64,000 nucleotides of DNA. It comes from Arsenicicoccus dermatophilus (GTDB taxonomy: Bacteria > Actinomycetota > Actinomycetes > Actinomycetales > Dermatophilaceae). The notes under the pieces were generated by a model. The model was not told the DNA's origin, did no database searches, and saw only the letters and a program-made list of their open reading frames with translations. Below are positions 47,917-58,381 of the stretch, piece by piece. The stretch spans positions 744,001 to 808,000 of the forward strand of contig NZ_JAKZHU010000001.1 of NCBI RefSeq assembly GCF_022568795.1, given 5' to 3'. The position numbers and the translations under genes were made by a program. Each line of letters opens with the position of its first letter. Position 1 is the stretch's first letter.

Positions 47917-49146
47917 ATGCTGCGTCACTTCGGTTTCCCGCCCGTCGGCGACCACCGCCGGTTCGTCGTCGCCCTCACGGTCGACGCGATCGGCTCCGGT
48001 GTCTTCATGCCCCTGTCGATGCTCTACTTCCTGCGCACCACCGACCTGCGGCTCGAGCAGGTCGGGGCCGCCGTCTCGATCGCCGCCGCCGTGGCGCTGC
48101 CGGTCGTCCTCCTCGTGGGACAGCTCGTGGACCGGCTGGGGCCGCGCTCGATGCTGCTGGCGGCCAACGCGATCCAGGCCACGGCGTATGCCGGCTTCCT
48201 GCTGGTCCACGACGTCGCCGGCATGCAGACGGTGACCATCCTCGCCGCCCTGGGTCAGGCGTGCTTCTGGGGCTCCTTCGGGCCGATGCTGGCCGCCATC
48301 ACCCGCGAGGGCGAGCGGGAGCTGTGGTACGGCTTCGTGGGGGCCCTGCGCAACCTCGGCTTCGCGGTGGGCGGGCTGGTGGCGGGGCTGGTGATCGCCG
48401 TGGGGACGACGACGGCCTACCACGGCGTGGTCGTCGCCAACGCGGTGTCCTTCGCCCTCGCGCTCGTCCTGCTGGCGGACGTGCCCGTCCAGGCGCCCGC
48501 CCGCACCGCCGGGCAGCACCCCCTCGCCGGTCTCGGCATGGTGCTGCGGGACGCCCCCTACGCCGTGCTGCTCGTCGCCAACCTCGGTTATGCCCTGTGC
48601 GGGCTGGCGCTCAACTACGCGATGCCGGTGTATGCCGCCGACCGGCTCCAGCTGCCCGGCTGGGTGACCGGGGCGATCTACACCCTCAACACCGTGCTGG
48701 TCGGCCTCGGCCAGGGCCTGGTGGTGCGCGCGATGACCGGCCACCGCCGGCACCGGGTGCTCGCGCTGGCGGGGGTGGCCTTCGTGGTGGGCTTCGGCCT
48801 GCTGGCGGTGGCCGGGCGCGCCGGCGCGGGACTGGCGAGCGCGGTCGTCCTGGTCGCGGTCGCGGTCTACACCCTGGGCGAGCTTCTCGGCGGGCCGGTG
48901 CTCTCCACGGTGGCGGTGGACTCCCGGCCCGCCGAGCTGCGGGGGACCTACCTGTCGGCCTACCAGCTGTCCTGGAACGTCGCCGGCATCATCGGGCCGG
49001 CGGCGTTCGCCTGGCTCCTGGGCCGCGGTGACGAGCCGGTCTGGCTGGCCCTGGCCGCGTCGTCGGTCGTCGGGATCGCGGTCACGCCGCTGCTCGCCCG
49101 GGTCCTGCCCGTCGCCGGAGAGCGGGTGACCAACCAGGCGGCCTGA
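47917..49146 (+). CDS. MFS transporter
   Basis: 409 residues, 12 predicted membrane segments. DAIGSGVFMPLSMLYFLRTTDL starts helix 1; VLLVGQLVDRLGPRSML is the loop 2-3 MFS signature; GFVGALRNLGFAVGGLVAG follows. Substrate unknown, drug or metabolite efflux is likely. Unlike the other MFS gene at 44-47 kb it has no long N-terminus. It is probably transcribed with the preceding F420-type gene; tsaB begins 23 nt downstream. Confidence 0.92.
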   Translation: MLRHFGFPPVGDHRRFVVALTVDAIGSGVFMPLSMLYFLRTTDLRLEQVGAAVSIAAAVALPVVLLVGQLVDRLGPRSMLLAANAIQATAYAGFLLVHDVAGMQTVTILAALGQACFWGSFGPMLAAITREGERELWYGFVGALRNLGFAVGGLVAGLVIAVGTTTAYHGVVVANAVSFALALVLLADVPVQAPARTAGQHPLAGLGMVLRDAPYAVLLVANLGYALCGLALNYAMPVYAADRLQLPGWVTGAIYTLNTVLVGLGQGLVVRAMTGHRRHRVLALAGVAFVVGFGLLAVAGRAGAGLASAVVLVAVAVYTLGELLGGPVLSTVAVDSRPAELRGTYLSAYQLSWNVAGIIGPAAFAWLLGRGDEPVWLALAASSVVGIAVTPLLARVLPVAGERVTNQAA

Positions 49147-49169
49147 GCGGCGACGATAGACTGCCGGGC

Positions 49170-49841
49170 GTGCTGCTCGCCATCGACACCTCCACCAGCG
49201 CCATCGGCGTCGCCCTGCACGACGGCGACCGGGTCGTCGCCGAGCGCAGCGTGCTCGACGCGCGGGCCCACGGCGAGCTCGTCGCCCCCGGCATCGTGGC
49301 CGTCCTGCAGCAGACCGGCCTGCGCCCCGCCGACGTCGACGCGGTGGTGGTGGGCACCGGGCCGGGCCCGTTCACCGGGCTGCGGGTCGGCATCGTCAGC
49401 GCCCGCACCTTCGCCCTCGCCCTGGACCTTCCGGTCCACGGGCTGTGCTCGCTGGACGCCCTCGCCCACGAGGCCCGGCAGACCACCGTCGACGGTCCGC
49501 GCCGGCTCGTCGTCGCGACCGACGCCCGCCGCAAGGAGGTCTACTGGGCGGGCTACGACCTGTCCGGGGAGCTGCCGGTGCGCGAGGGGGAGCCTGTGGT
49601 GTGCCGCCCCGCCGACCTCGCCCCGCAGCTGGGGGGACGGCCCGTCGTCGGTCGCGGCCCGCACCTGTATCCCGAGCTCGGTGCCGTCGCGCCCAGCAGC
49701 CCGCGCGACGTCTCCGCGGGATGGCTGGCCGACCTGGCCGCGCGCCGCCTCGCCGCGGGCGAGGACCTGTCCGACACCACCCCGCGCTACCTGCGCCGCC
49801 CCGACGCCGTCCCGTCCGTCGCACCCGTCACGGTGGTCTGA
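49170..49841 (+). CDS. tsaB: tRNA threonylcarbamoyladenosine biosynthesis protein TsaB
   Basis: 223 residues from GTG 49170. ASKHA-like N-terminus [39 protein letters not shown] is the TsaB signature. TsaB forms the core of the t6A-making complex with TsaD. The next gene, rimI, begins immediately after its stop codon. Confidence 0.95.
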   Translation: MLLAIDTSTSAIGVALHDGDRVVAERSVLDARAHGELVAPGIVAVLQQTGLRPADVDAVVVGTGPGPFTGLRVGIVSARTFALALDLPVHGLCSLDALAHEARQTTVDGPRRLVVATDARRKEVYWAGYDLSGELPVREGEPVVCRPADLAPQLGGRPVVGRGPHLYPELGAVAPSSPRDVSAGWLADLAARRLAAGEDLSDTTPRYLRRPDAVPSVAPVTVV

Positions 49842-50375
49842 GTGCTGCGCGAGCTGGCCTGGGGCGACCTGCCGCGGCTCGCCGAGCTGGAGCTCGAGGC
49901 CTTCGCGCAGGACGCATGGACCGAGGCCACCTGGTGGTCCGAGCTCGCCGGGCGTCCCCGGCGGGAGTACGTCGTCTGGGACGACCCGGACCGCGGCGGC
50001 GTCGTGGGCTACGCCGGGCTCGACCACGGCGGGGACGTCGCCGACGTGATGACCATCGCCGTCGCACCCGCCGCCCGCGGCCTGGGCCTCGGGCGGCGCC
50101 TGCTGCACGAGCTGGTCGCCCGGGCGACGGCCGGGGGAGCGAGCGCGCTGCTGCTGGAGGTCCGCGCCGACAACGCCCCGGCCCGGGCGCTCTACGAGAC
50201 CCACGGCTTCGAGACCATCTCGGTGCGCCGCCGCTACTACCAGCCCGGCGACGTCGACGCGCTCGTGATGCGCCGCCACCTCGCCGCCGGCGAGCCGGCC
50301 CCGGACCACCGGGCGACCGACGCCGCCTCCGGCATACGACCCGATCCGCAGCCCACCCAGGGAGACCTGACATGA
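49842..50375 (+). CDS. rimI: Ribosomal protein S18-alanine N-acetyltransferase
   Basis: 177 residues from GTG 49842. GNAT motifs: [22 protein letters not shown] (acetyl-CoA loop) and [28 protein letters not shown], typical of RimI. It acetylates the N-terminus of ribosomal protein S18. The ~30-residue C-terminal tail is disordered. It is positioned between tsaB and tsaD as usual, overlapping tsaD in ATGA. Confidence 0.95.
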   Translation: MLRELAWGDLPRLAELELEAFAQDAWTEATWWSELAGRPRREYVVWDDPDRGGVVGYAGLDHGGDVADVMTIAVAPAARGLGLGRRLLHELVARATAGGASALLLEVRADNAPARALYETHGFETISVRRRYYQPGDVDALVMRRHLAAGEPAPDHRATDAASGIRPDPQPTQGDLT

Positions 50376-51421
50376 CCCGCACCGACGAGCCGCTCGTCCT
50401 CGGCATCGAGACCTCCTGCGACGAGACCGGCGTCGGGATCGTCCGCGGCCACACGCTGCTCGTCGACGCCATCGCGAGCAGCGTCGACGAGCACGCCCGC
50501 TTCGGCGGGGTCGTGCCCGAGGTCGCGTCACGCGCCCACCTGGAGGCGATGATCCCCACGATCCGCCGCGCCTGCACCGAGGCCGGGGTCACCCTGCAGG
50601 ACCTGGACGCCATCGCCGTGACCTCGGGACCCGGCCTGGCCGGGGCGCTCCTGGTCGGGGTCGCCGCGGCCAAGGCGCTCGCCGTCGCGCTGGACAAGCC
50701 GATCTACGGCGTCAACCACCTCGCGTCGCACGTGGCCGTGGACGTGGTGCAGCACGGACCGTTGCCCGAGCCGACGATGGCGCTGCTCGTCTCGGGGGGT
50801 CACTCCAACCTGCTCTTCGTCCCGGACATCACCGGCGACGTCCAGCACGTCGGGCAGACCATCGACGACGCAGCGGGGGAGGCCTTCGACAAGGTCGCGC
50901 GGGTGCTGGGCCTGGGCTTCCCGGGCGGCCCGATCATCGACCGCTCCGCGCGCGAGGGGCAGATCGTCATCGACTTCCCCCGCGGGCTCACAGCGGGCAA
51001 GGACATGGAGCGACACCGCTACGACTACTCCTTCTCCGGGCTCAAGACCGCGGTGACCCGGTGGGTGCGGGCGCGTCAGGAAGCCGGGGAGCCGGTGCCG
51101 GTGGCCGACGTGGCCGCGAGCTTCCAGGAGGCCGTCACCGACGTGCTCACCCGCAAGGCGCTGCTGGCCTGCCGGGAGAAGGGCGCCACCGACCTGGTCA
51201 TCGGCGGCGGCGTGGCGGCCAACTCGCGGTTGCGGGAGATGGCCCAGGAGAGGTGCGACAAGGCCGGGGTCCGGCTGCGGGTCCCGCGGCCGGGGCTGTG
51301 CACCGACAACGGCGCGATGGTCGCGGCCCTCGGCGCCCAGATGGTCGCGCGGGGGCGCACGCCCTCCGACCTGGGCCTGCCGGCCGACTCCTCGATGCCC
51401 GTCACGGTCGTCTCGGCCTGA
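50372..51421 (+). CDS. tsaD: tRNA N6-adenosine threonylcarbamoyltransferase TsaD
   Basis: 349 residues. Motifs: [15 protein letters not shown] at about 12, the metal-binding HLASH ([11 protein letters not shown]), VSGGHSNL and the C-terminal [11 protein letters not shown] and TDNGAM. It transfers the threonylcarbamoyl group to A37. Overlaps rimI by 4 nt. A bidirectional hairpin at 51494-51518 separates it from the convergent GH3 gene. Confidence 0.97.
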   Translation: MTRTDEPLVLGIETSCDETGVGIVRGHTLLVDAIASSVDEHARFGGVVPEVASRAHLEAMIPTIRRACTEAGVTLQDLDAIAVTSGPGLAGALLVGVAAAKALAVALDKPIYGVNHLASHVAVDVVQHGPLPEPTMALLVSGGHSNLLFVPDITGDVQHVGQTIDDAAGEAFDKVARVLGLGFPGGPIIDRSAREGQIVIDFPRGLTAGKDMERHRYDYSFSGLKTAVTRWVRARQEAGEPVPVADVAASFQEAVTDVLTRKALLACREKGATDLVIGGGVAANSRLREMAQERCDKAGVRLRVPRPGLCTDNGAMVAALGAQMVARGRTPSDLGLPADSSMPVTVVSA

Positions 51422-51493
51422 GCGACCCGGCCGGCGCCAGGAGGTGTGCCGGACGTTGCCGTCGACCGGACGCCCGGTCACCGCCGGAAGGCC

Positions 51494-51518
51494 GGGCGAG
51501 CCGGGACTCGGCTCGCCC
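51494..51518. terminator. Bidirectional terminator tsaD/GH3
   Basis: Perfect 10-bp stem, arms 51494-51503 and 51509-51518, loop GGACT. Confidence 0.8.
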
Positions 51519-51529
51519 CCGGTCGGGTC

Positions 51530-52831
51530 TCAGCCGCAGCGGGCCAGACCGCGCCGCACCTTGAGGTCGACGACCCTGATGGCGGCGGCCCGGACCTGGG
51601 CGGCGAAGGCCGGGTCCTTGCCGACCTCGGCCAGCAGCGCCGCCGTCATCTTCGGGCCGTCCGTGGCGATGCCGGTGAGCGCGAGGTCGCCCCCCGCGCG
51701 GACGAAGCGTACGGCTCGCTCCCCGGTCGGCACGGACCGCACCGATGCGGCCACTCCGAGGTCGTCCGTCGCGACCACGCCCTGGTAGCCGAGCCGCTTG
51801 CGCAGGAGCTCGGTCACGATCGGGCGGGAGAAGGCCGCGTGCGTCGTGGGGTCGATGCGCGGGTAGCGGGCCGTGGCGACCATGACCACGTCGGCGCCGG
51901 CCGCGATCCCGACGGCGAAGGGGCCGAGGTAGGGGTCCTCGGCCGTCATCACCGGGTCGTCGATGCCGGTGGCCGAGAAGTCGGTGTTGGCCCGCACCCG
52001 CCCGATGCCCGGGAAGTGCTTGACGGTCGCGCCGACCCCGGCGGCGTGCAGCCCGGTGATGAACGTGCTGATGAGCGGGCCGACCCGCCGAGGGTCGGTG
52101 GAGTACTGCCGGTCCCAGCGGCCGATCGGCTCGTTGGCCCGGCCGAGGCGGGGATCGACGGTGTCCGTGACCGGGGCCAGGTCCAGGTTGACGCCCGCCG
52201 CGGCCAGGGTGCGGCCCAGCCCGGTCGCCAGGGACCGCAGCTCGTCGGGGGAGAGCCGGGCCTGCTGCACGGCGCTCGGCAGGGGCGGGAAGCCCTTGCC
52301 CTTGAGCTGCTGCACCTTGCCGCCCTCCTGGTCGGCGGCCACGAGCAGCCCCAGGCCGGTGCCGGAGCGGCGGGCGGCCGCCTGCATGGCGTCGGAGATC
52401 GGGCGCACCGTGTCCACGTCCCGCCACCCGCCGATGTAGAAGGCGTTGCCCACCGCGTGGTCGGAGACGGCCCGCTCGGCCTCGGGGCGGGCGTCCGCGC
52501 TGATGCCGATCATCACCAGCTGACCGACACGCTGGGCCGGGGTGAGCCGGTCCACCAGGGTCGCCGCGCAGGCGGCCGGGGCGGGGCGCGCGGGTGTGGT
52601 CGCCGGAGTGGTCGGCGCGGTGGTCGGTGCGGTGGTCGGGCTCGGGGGAGGCGCCGCGCCCGGGGTGGTGGCGCCCTGCTCCCCGGTGTCGGAGCCGGCG
52701 GCGGACGACGCCGTCGCGGGCGCGGGGCGCACGCCCTCGCCCCCCGGCGGCGGACCGCTGCAGGCGCTGGCCAGGGACCCGATCGTCGTGAGGACGGCGA
52801 TCAGGCGTGCGGTGCGGGTGAGGTCTGACAT
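51530..52831 (-). CDS. GH3-family lipoprotein (NagZ/LpqI-like), altered KHFPG motif
   Basis: 433 residues. Lipoprotein signal: LIAVLTTIGSLASACSG with lipobox LASAC. A Pro/Thr/Ala linker (about 26-80) leads to the GH3 TIM barrel: LTPAQRVGQLVMIGI, LLVAADQEGGKVQQL, NLDLAPVTD, and ATVKHFPGIGRVRANTD. The nucleophile Asp fits VVATDDLGV. In NagZ the motif is KHFPGHG with a His in a DxH dyad serving as acid/base; here Ile replaces that His in KHFPG. The family removes N-acetylglucosamine from peptidoglycan fragments. Start ATG 52831, divergent from rbsK. Confidence 0.9.
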   Translation of the reverse strand: MSDLTRTARLIAVLTTIGSLASACSGPPPGGEGVRPAPATASSAAGSDTGEQGATTPGAAPPPSPTTAPTTAPTTPATTPARPAPAACAATLVDRLTPAQRVGQLVMIGISADARPEAERAVSDHAVGNAFYIGGWRDVDTVRPISDAMQAAARRSGTGLGLLVAADQEGGKVQQLKGKGFPPLPSAVQQARLSPDELRSLATGLGRTLAAAGVNLDLAPVTDTVDPRLGRANEPIGRWDRQYSTDPRRVGPLISTFITGLHAAGVGATVKHFPGIGRVRANTDFSATGIDDPVMTAEDPYLGPFAVGIAAGADVVMVATARYPRIDPTTHAAFSRPIVTELLRKRLGYQGVVATDDLGVAASVRSVPTGERAVRFVRAGGDLALTGIATDGPKMTAALLAEVGKDPAFAAQVRAAAIRVVDLKVRRGLARCG

Positions 52832-52895
52832 TGCGCAGACCGTACCGCGAGTCGTGCGATCACCACATCTGCCCTGGCAGGGGGAGGATGGTCCC

Positions 52896-53726
52896 ATGAG
52901 CCGCGTCTACGTCCTCGGGTCCCTCAACGTCGATCTCACCGTCCCGGTCAGCCGGCTGCCCCGGTCGGGGGAGACGGTCGTCGGAGGCACCGTACGACGT
53001 ACGGCGGGCGGCAAGGGTGGCAACCAGGCGGTCGCCGCTGCCGCGCAGGGCGCCGAGGTCGTCATGATGGGCGCCATCGGTGCCGACGAGCCTGGCGTGG
53101 CATACCGGGACCGGCTGCACGACAAGGGGATCGACGTGAGCCACCTGAGGGTCGTCGAGGGCGAGGCCACCGGGCAGGCCTTCGTCACGGTGGACGAGGT
53201 CGGCGCCAACCAGATCGTCGTGGCTCCCGGGGCCAACGCCGAGCTGGCGCCGCACCACACGGCCGCCCTGGACACCATGGCGGCGGGCGACGTCCTGCTG
53301 GTGAGCCTGGAGGTGCCCATCGAGACCGTGGCCGAGGCCGTCCGCCGCATCGCTTCGCGGGACGTCCGGGTGGTCCTCAACGCCGCCCCTTACGCCCACC
53401 TGCCGCACCACGTGGTCGAGGCGGCCGATCCCCTCGTCGTCAACGAGCACGAGGCCCTGGAGCTGGCCGACGACGGGGCCTTCCCGGCGTCGTTGCTCGT
53501 CACCTTCGGGGCCGCCGGGTGCGCCTGGAACGGCATCGAGCACCCGGCCGTGCGGGTTCCCGCCGAGCGGGTCGTGGACACCACCGGCGCCGGCGATGCC
53601 TTCTGCGGGGCCCTGGCGGCGCGGCTGGCGCTCGGCGACACGCGCGAGGAGGCCGTCGCCGCCGCGCTGCAGGCCGGGGCCGACGCGGTGCAGCACGCCG
53701 GCGCCCAGCGCGACGCCCTGCTCTGA
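52896..53726 (+). CDS. rbsK: Ribokinase, PfkB family
   Basis: 276 residues, somewhat short for RbsK (~300). PfkB signature 1 is RTAGGKGGNQAVAAAAQGAE near 35-54, signature 2 is VVDTTGAGDAFCGALAA near 226. LGSLNVDLTVPVSRLP is the substrate-binding start. It phosphorylates D-ribose at O5; other sugar substrates cannot be excluded. ATG 52896, behind GGGGAGGATGG. No ribose transporter genes nearby. Confidence 0.93.
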   Translation: MSRVYVLGSLNVDLTVPVSRLPRSGETVVGGTVRRTAGGKGGNQAVAAAAQGAEVVMMGAIGADEPGVAYRDRLHDKGIDVSHLRVVEGEATGQAFVTVDEVGANQIVVAPGANAELAPHHTAALDTMAAGDVLLVSLEVPIETVAEAVRRIASRDVRVVLNAAPYAHLPHHVVEAADPLVVNEHEALELADDGAFPASLLVTFGAAGCAWNGIEHPAVRVPAERVVDTTGAGDAFCGALAARLALGDTREEAVAAALQAGADAVQHAGAQRDALL

Positions 53727-53787
53727 GGGTCCTCACTGCGTCGATGCCCGGGCTGCGGTGCCGGGAGCGCTGTGCCACCGTGGCGAC

Positions 53788-54090
53788 GTGACGGCGACCC
53801 CCGAGCCCGACCGGTCGGCCGAGATCCTGCTGCAGGTATGGCGGGACGGCGACCCCGCCGACCCCGGGCCCACGGTCGCCCGCGTCGAGGCGCTGTGCGG
53901 CACGACGCCCGAGGACCCGGGCCCGGCCTACGAGCTCGCCCGCGCCGACGACCGGGCCGGTCGGGAAGGTGCGGCGCGAGGACTCGACGACCAGGGGGGA
54001 CCTGCGGGTCTCAGGTCGGCTCGACGTGCAGTGCCACCGGACGGCCCGCGTGCCGCGTCAGGATCAGGGTGGCGCTCCCGGACCCCTTGA
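53788..54090 (+). pseudogene. Possible remnant of a small TPR-like gene
   Basis: A 100-codon frame from GTG 53788. The first ~60 residues (AEILLQVWRDGDPADPG, then GPAYELARADDRAGREGAA) resemble the start of small tetratricopeptide-like proteins, but the next part becomes irregular (GGPAGLRSARRAVPP) and overlaps the end of the methyltransferase gene by 80 nt. Either a short real protein or a truncated gene. Confidence 0.35.
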
Positions 54091-55267
54091 GCCGCAGCGA
54101 CCTTCGCAACCGGTCGGGATCGACGTCGACGCCGCGCTTCTTGAGCGTCACGGTCCCGCAGCCGATCTTGCGCAGGTGGGCGCGGATCATCTTCTCCTGC
54201 AGAGGGAGCGACTCCAGCACCCGAAACCGCCTGGCCCACGGCAGGTCTCGCTCGACGGACGAGGTGACGTAGCCGACCCCGGGGTCCAGCTCCGGGCCCC
54301 CGACGGCCCGCTCCAGCGCCCCCACCAGGCCGGCGCGGATGACGGCCCGGTCCGGCTCGTAGACCCACTCCGCGAGATCGCCTGTGGCCCAGGCGGTGTC
54401 GGCGTCGTTCTCGGTGAGCAGCGCCGACCCGGCCGCGGACAGGACGAGCGCCGTCCGGCCTGCGCGCTCCACCGCGTCCCCCCACCACAGGCAGCACTCG
54501 ACGACCTCGCCGCGCCACGAGACCCACTGCGCCTCGGCGCCGTCCGGGATCGCGGCGTGGGGGAAGGCCGGCGACAGCTTGGCCCCCGCCGCGGCCGCCT
54601 GCCCGGCGAGGGACCGCACGAGCTCCCAGGAGGGGGCGAGGTCGTCGAGCCGCCAGGTCCGGCGGGTCCGTCCGGTGACGTCGGCGACCCCGGGGGTGCG
54701 GCGGGCCGGGTCGAGCCACACGGCCGTGCGCCGTCCCGCAGCCGCTCCCGGCTGCGCCGGGCCCGCGAGACCGACGGTCAGGTCCACGTCCTCCGCCCGG
54801 GCGCAGGCCACCTCCGGCGGGACCTGGTCGCCGGTGCCGGGCACGGCGGCGAGGTTGTGGGCCGCGAGCACCGCCGTCGCCGGGTCGGCGTCGACCGCGC
54901 GGACCGCCAGCCCGGCCTCGACCAGGGCGCGGGCGTCCAGGCCGAGGCCGCAGCCCAGGTCGTGGACCAGGGCGACGTCCGCGGAGCGCAGGCGCTGCGC
55001 GTGGTGGCGGGCCACCTGCGGGCGGGTCGCCTGCTCCAGCCCGTCGTCGGTGAGCAGCAGCGCGTCCACCGCGTCGCCGAGCTTGGCGCGGCCGCGGGCG
55101 CGCAGGGCGGACTGGTGCAGCACCGCCGCGGTCAGCTCGGGGGAGTGTCCGGCCGCCCGCAGCCGGGTGGCGAGGGCGAGGGCCTGGCGGTCGTCATACA
55201 CCGGCAGGCTGCGCAGCAGCTCCGTGGCCTCGGGGGACACGAGCAGGTGGGCGGTCTCCAGGTCCAT
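54011..55267 (-). CDS. Class I SAM-dependent methyltransferase, THUMP-like
   Basis: 418 residues. The SAM-binding loop is VHDLGCGLGLDARALVEAG near 120; AVDADPATAVLAAHNL is motif II; VWLDPARR is the catalytic loop region. The C-terminal THUMP-like end has LPLQEKMIRAHLRKIGCGTVTLKKRGVD and SGSATLILTR. It probably methylates RNA, but the target is unknown. Start ATG 55267 gives DLETAHLLVSP. The upstream frame runs into the CIRCE region. It is divergent from groES. Confidence 0.9.
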   Translation of the reverse strand: MDLETAHLLVSPEATELLRSLPVYDDRQALALATRLRAAGHSPELTAAVLHQSALRARGRAKLGDAVDALLLTDDGLEQATRPQVARHHAQRLRSADVALVHDLGCGLGLDARALVEAGLAVRAVDADPATAVLAAHNLAAVPGTGDQVPPEVACARAEDVDLTVGLAGPAQPGAAAGRRTAVWLDPARRTPGVADVTGRTRRTWRLDDLAPSWELVRSLAGQAAAAGAKLSPAFPHAAIPDGAEAQWVSWRGEVVECCLWWGDAVERAGRTALVLSAAGSALLTENDADTAWATGDLAEWVYEPDRAVIRAGLVGALERAVGGPELDPGVGYVTSSVERDLPWARRFRVLESLPLQEKMIRAHLRKIGCGTVTLKKRGVDVDPDRLRRSLRLKGSGSATLILTRHAGRPVALHVEPT

Positions 55268-55309
55268 GACCTCATCCTGACGCACCACCGGGACGCGCTG
55301 GCACTCGAC

Positions 55310-55370
55310 TTGACCGAGTGCCAGGGTCTTCCTAGATTGAGTGTTAGCACTCTCGACCACCAAGTGCTAA
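55310..55370 (+). promoter_or_regulatory. Heat-shock promoter with CIRCE operator
   Basis: TTGACC (55310-55315), 17 nt, TAGATT (55333-55338): a strong vegetative promoter. The CIRCE element follows at 55344-55370: TTAGCACTC, 9 nt, AAGTGCTAA, one mismatch from the consensus (GAGTGCTAA). HrcA bound here would block initiation. The groES start is 113 nt downstream. Confidence 0.93.
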
Positions 55371-55482
55371 CCAGCGAGCCCAGGCGCCGACCCCCGCGAC
55401 GGCGGTGCCCAGCCCGGTGGCGCACGGCCGGGGGCCACCATCTGTCCACGTTCGACATTCCCACGAAGGGGAGGTCACCACA

Positions 55483-55776
55483 GTGTCGGTTTCCATCAAG
55501 CCGCTCGAGGACCGCATCGTCGTCAAGTCCGTCGAGGCCGAGCAGACCACCGCGTCCGGTCTGGTCATCCCGGACACCGCCAAGGAGAAGCCCCAGGAGG
55601 GCGAGGTCCTGGCCATCGGTCCGGGCCGCATCGACGACAAGGGCAACCGCGTCCCGATGGACGTCAACGTCGGCGACAAGGTCATCTACTCCAAGTACGG
55701 CGGCACCGAGGTCAAGCTCGGCGGCGAGGAGTACCTCATCCTGAGCGCCCGCGACGTCCTCGCGATCGTCGGCTGA
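55483..55776 (+). CDS. groES: Co-chaperonin GroES
   Basis: 97 residues from GTG 55483 behind [45 protein letters not shown] is the family N-terminal half, with the mobile loop; the end is [18 protein letters not shown]. Caps the GroEL folding chamber. First gene of the CIRCE operon. Confidence 0.98.
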   Translation: MSVSIKPLEDRIVVKSVEAEQTTASGLVIPDTAKEKPQEGEVLAIGPGRIDDKGNRVPMDVNVGDKVIYSKYGGTEVKLGGEEYLILSARDVLAIVG

Positions 55777-55802
55777 GCGTCCGCTCGCACCAGCACTTCT
55801 CA

Positions 55803-55848
55803 CGTGTGCCCCGGCTGCGCGCCCCTCGGGGCCCGGCCGGGGCACACG
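55803..55848 (+). terminator. 13-bp hairpin between groES and groEL
   Basis: Arms 55803-55815 and 55836-55848 pair perfectly; the loop holds a further GCCCC/GGGGC pairing. Lies inside the operon, so partial termination or an RNA-processing site is more likely than full termination. Confidence 0.6.
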
Positions 55849-55860
55849 TCATACCCGTGA

Positions 55861-57498
<1,638 letters not shown>

Positions 57499-57535
57499 GG
57501 TTGACCCACCGTCCTGGGCTCCAGGACGTATGACG

Positions 57536-57575
57536 CACGGAGGCGCCCACCCCGCACGGGGTGGGCGCCTCCGTG
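57536..57575 (+). terminator. 19-bp terminator after groEL
   Basis: Perfect stem, arms 57536-57554 and 57557-57575, very short loop; begins 38 nt after the stop and lies before the convergent whiD gene. Confidence 0.85.
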
Positions 57576-57684
57576 GCGGCGCGGTGGGCGCCGACGCGGC
57601 CCACGCCCGGTGCCCCTGATGGGTGGGGAATCGGGCGAGCGGGCTGTCCTGCCGGCGACGTTGCCGGGGCGAGAGGCGCGGCCG

Positions 57685-57972
57685 TCAGGCGATGGCGCTA
57701 GCGCTGCTGTAGTAGGACTCGCGCTCGTCCTCGGTCATCCCGCCCCAGACGCCGTACGGCTCGCGCACGCGCAGGGCGTGCTCGCGGCACTGCTCCAGGA
57801 CCGGGCAGGCGATGCAGACCGCCTTGGCGGCACCGTCCCGGTTGCGACGGGCGGGACCGCGCTCCCCCTCGGGGTGGAAGAACACGTCAGGGTTCTCCCG
57901 CCGGCAGGAACCCTGCAGCTGCCAGTCCCACTGGTCTGCAACGGGCCCGGGCAGTCGGCTGATCTCGGCCAT
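57685..57972 (-). CDS. whiD: WhiB family [4Fe-4S] regulator, WhiD/WhiB3 type
   Basis: 95 residues. Four cluster Cys at 23, 53, 56 and 62 (WQLQGSC, CIACPVLEQC), then the turn GVWGGMTEDERE. The N-terminus ISRLPGPVADQWDWQLQ and VFFHPEGERG match Streptomyces WhiD and mycobacterial WhiB3 rather than other WhiB types. These respond to O2/NO and act on sigma factor region 4. In Streptomyces WhiD is needed for late sporulation. Convergent with groEL, and located beside bldM as in Streptomyces. Confidence 0.92.
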   Translation of the reverse strand: MAEISRLPGPVADQWDWQLQGSCRRENPDVFFHPEGERGPARRNRDGAAKAVCIACPVLEQCREHALRVREPYGVWGGMTEDERESYYSSASAIA

Positions 57973-58381
57973 CGAGAGCTCCTCGTCAGAGGTCGGCCGG
58001 TGGAGTCACGGCTGGCACCCGGTCAATCACCTAGCGATCATCGATCGCATACAGATGAGTGCCCGGGCATACTCATGGGCACACTGCTCCCCGTCGAGCT
58101 GCTGACGTGACATCGGCATCGGCGTGTCGGTCTGTCGCGATGACCGTACCCAGCGTGAGTGCTCGTAGACAAGGGGTTGTGGAACAGATCTCCTGGCGTT
58201 TACCTCCTGGGCACCTTGTCTGCATAACAAGTCGCTACGCCACGTCAAATCCAGTGTCGCACAGTGACATTGTGGGCGTCCGAGTGGTCCTCGGGGCTAC
58301 CGCTGGCGCGAATCTCGTCGGGGCGCTTTGCTCGGGGGACGACCGGCTCCGGTCCGGTCGGGAAACGGGGTGCGGGAGACG
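57973..58381. promoter_or_regulatory. Divergent intergenic region whiD/MerR-like gene
   Basis: 409 nt without a gene. On the whiD side there are two dyads: GCGAT-N5-ATCGC (58034-58048) and ATGAGT-GCCCGGGCAT-ACTCAT (58055-58076), 62-104 nt before the whiD start. AT-rich patches at 58195-58235 may hold a promoter for the rightward gene. No RNA element recognised. Confidence 0.45.
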
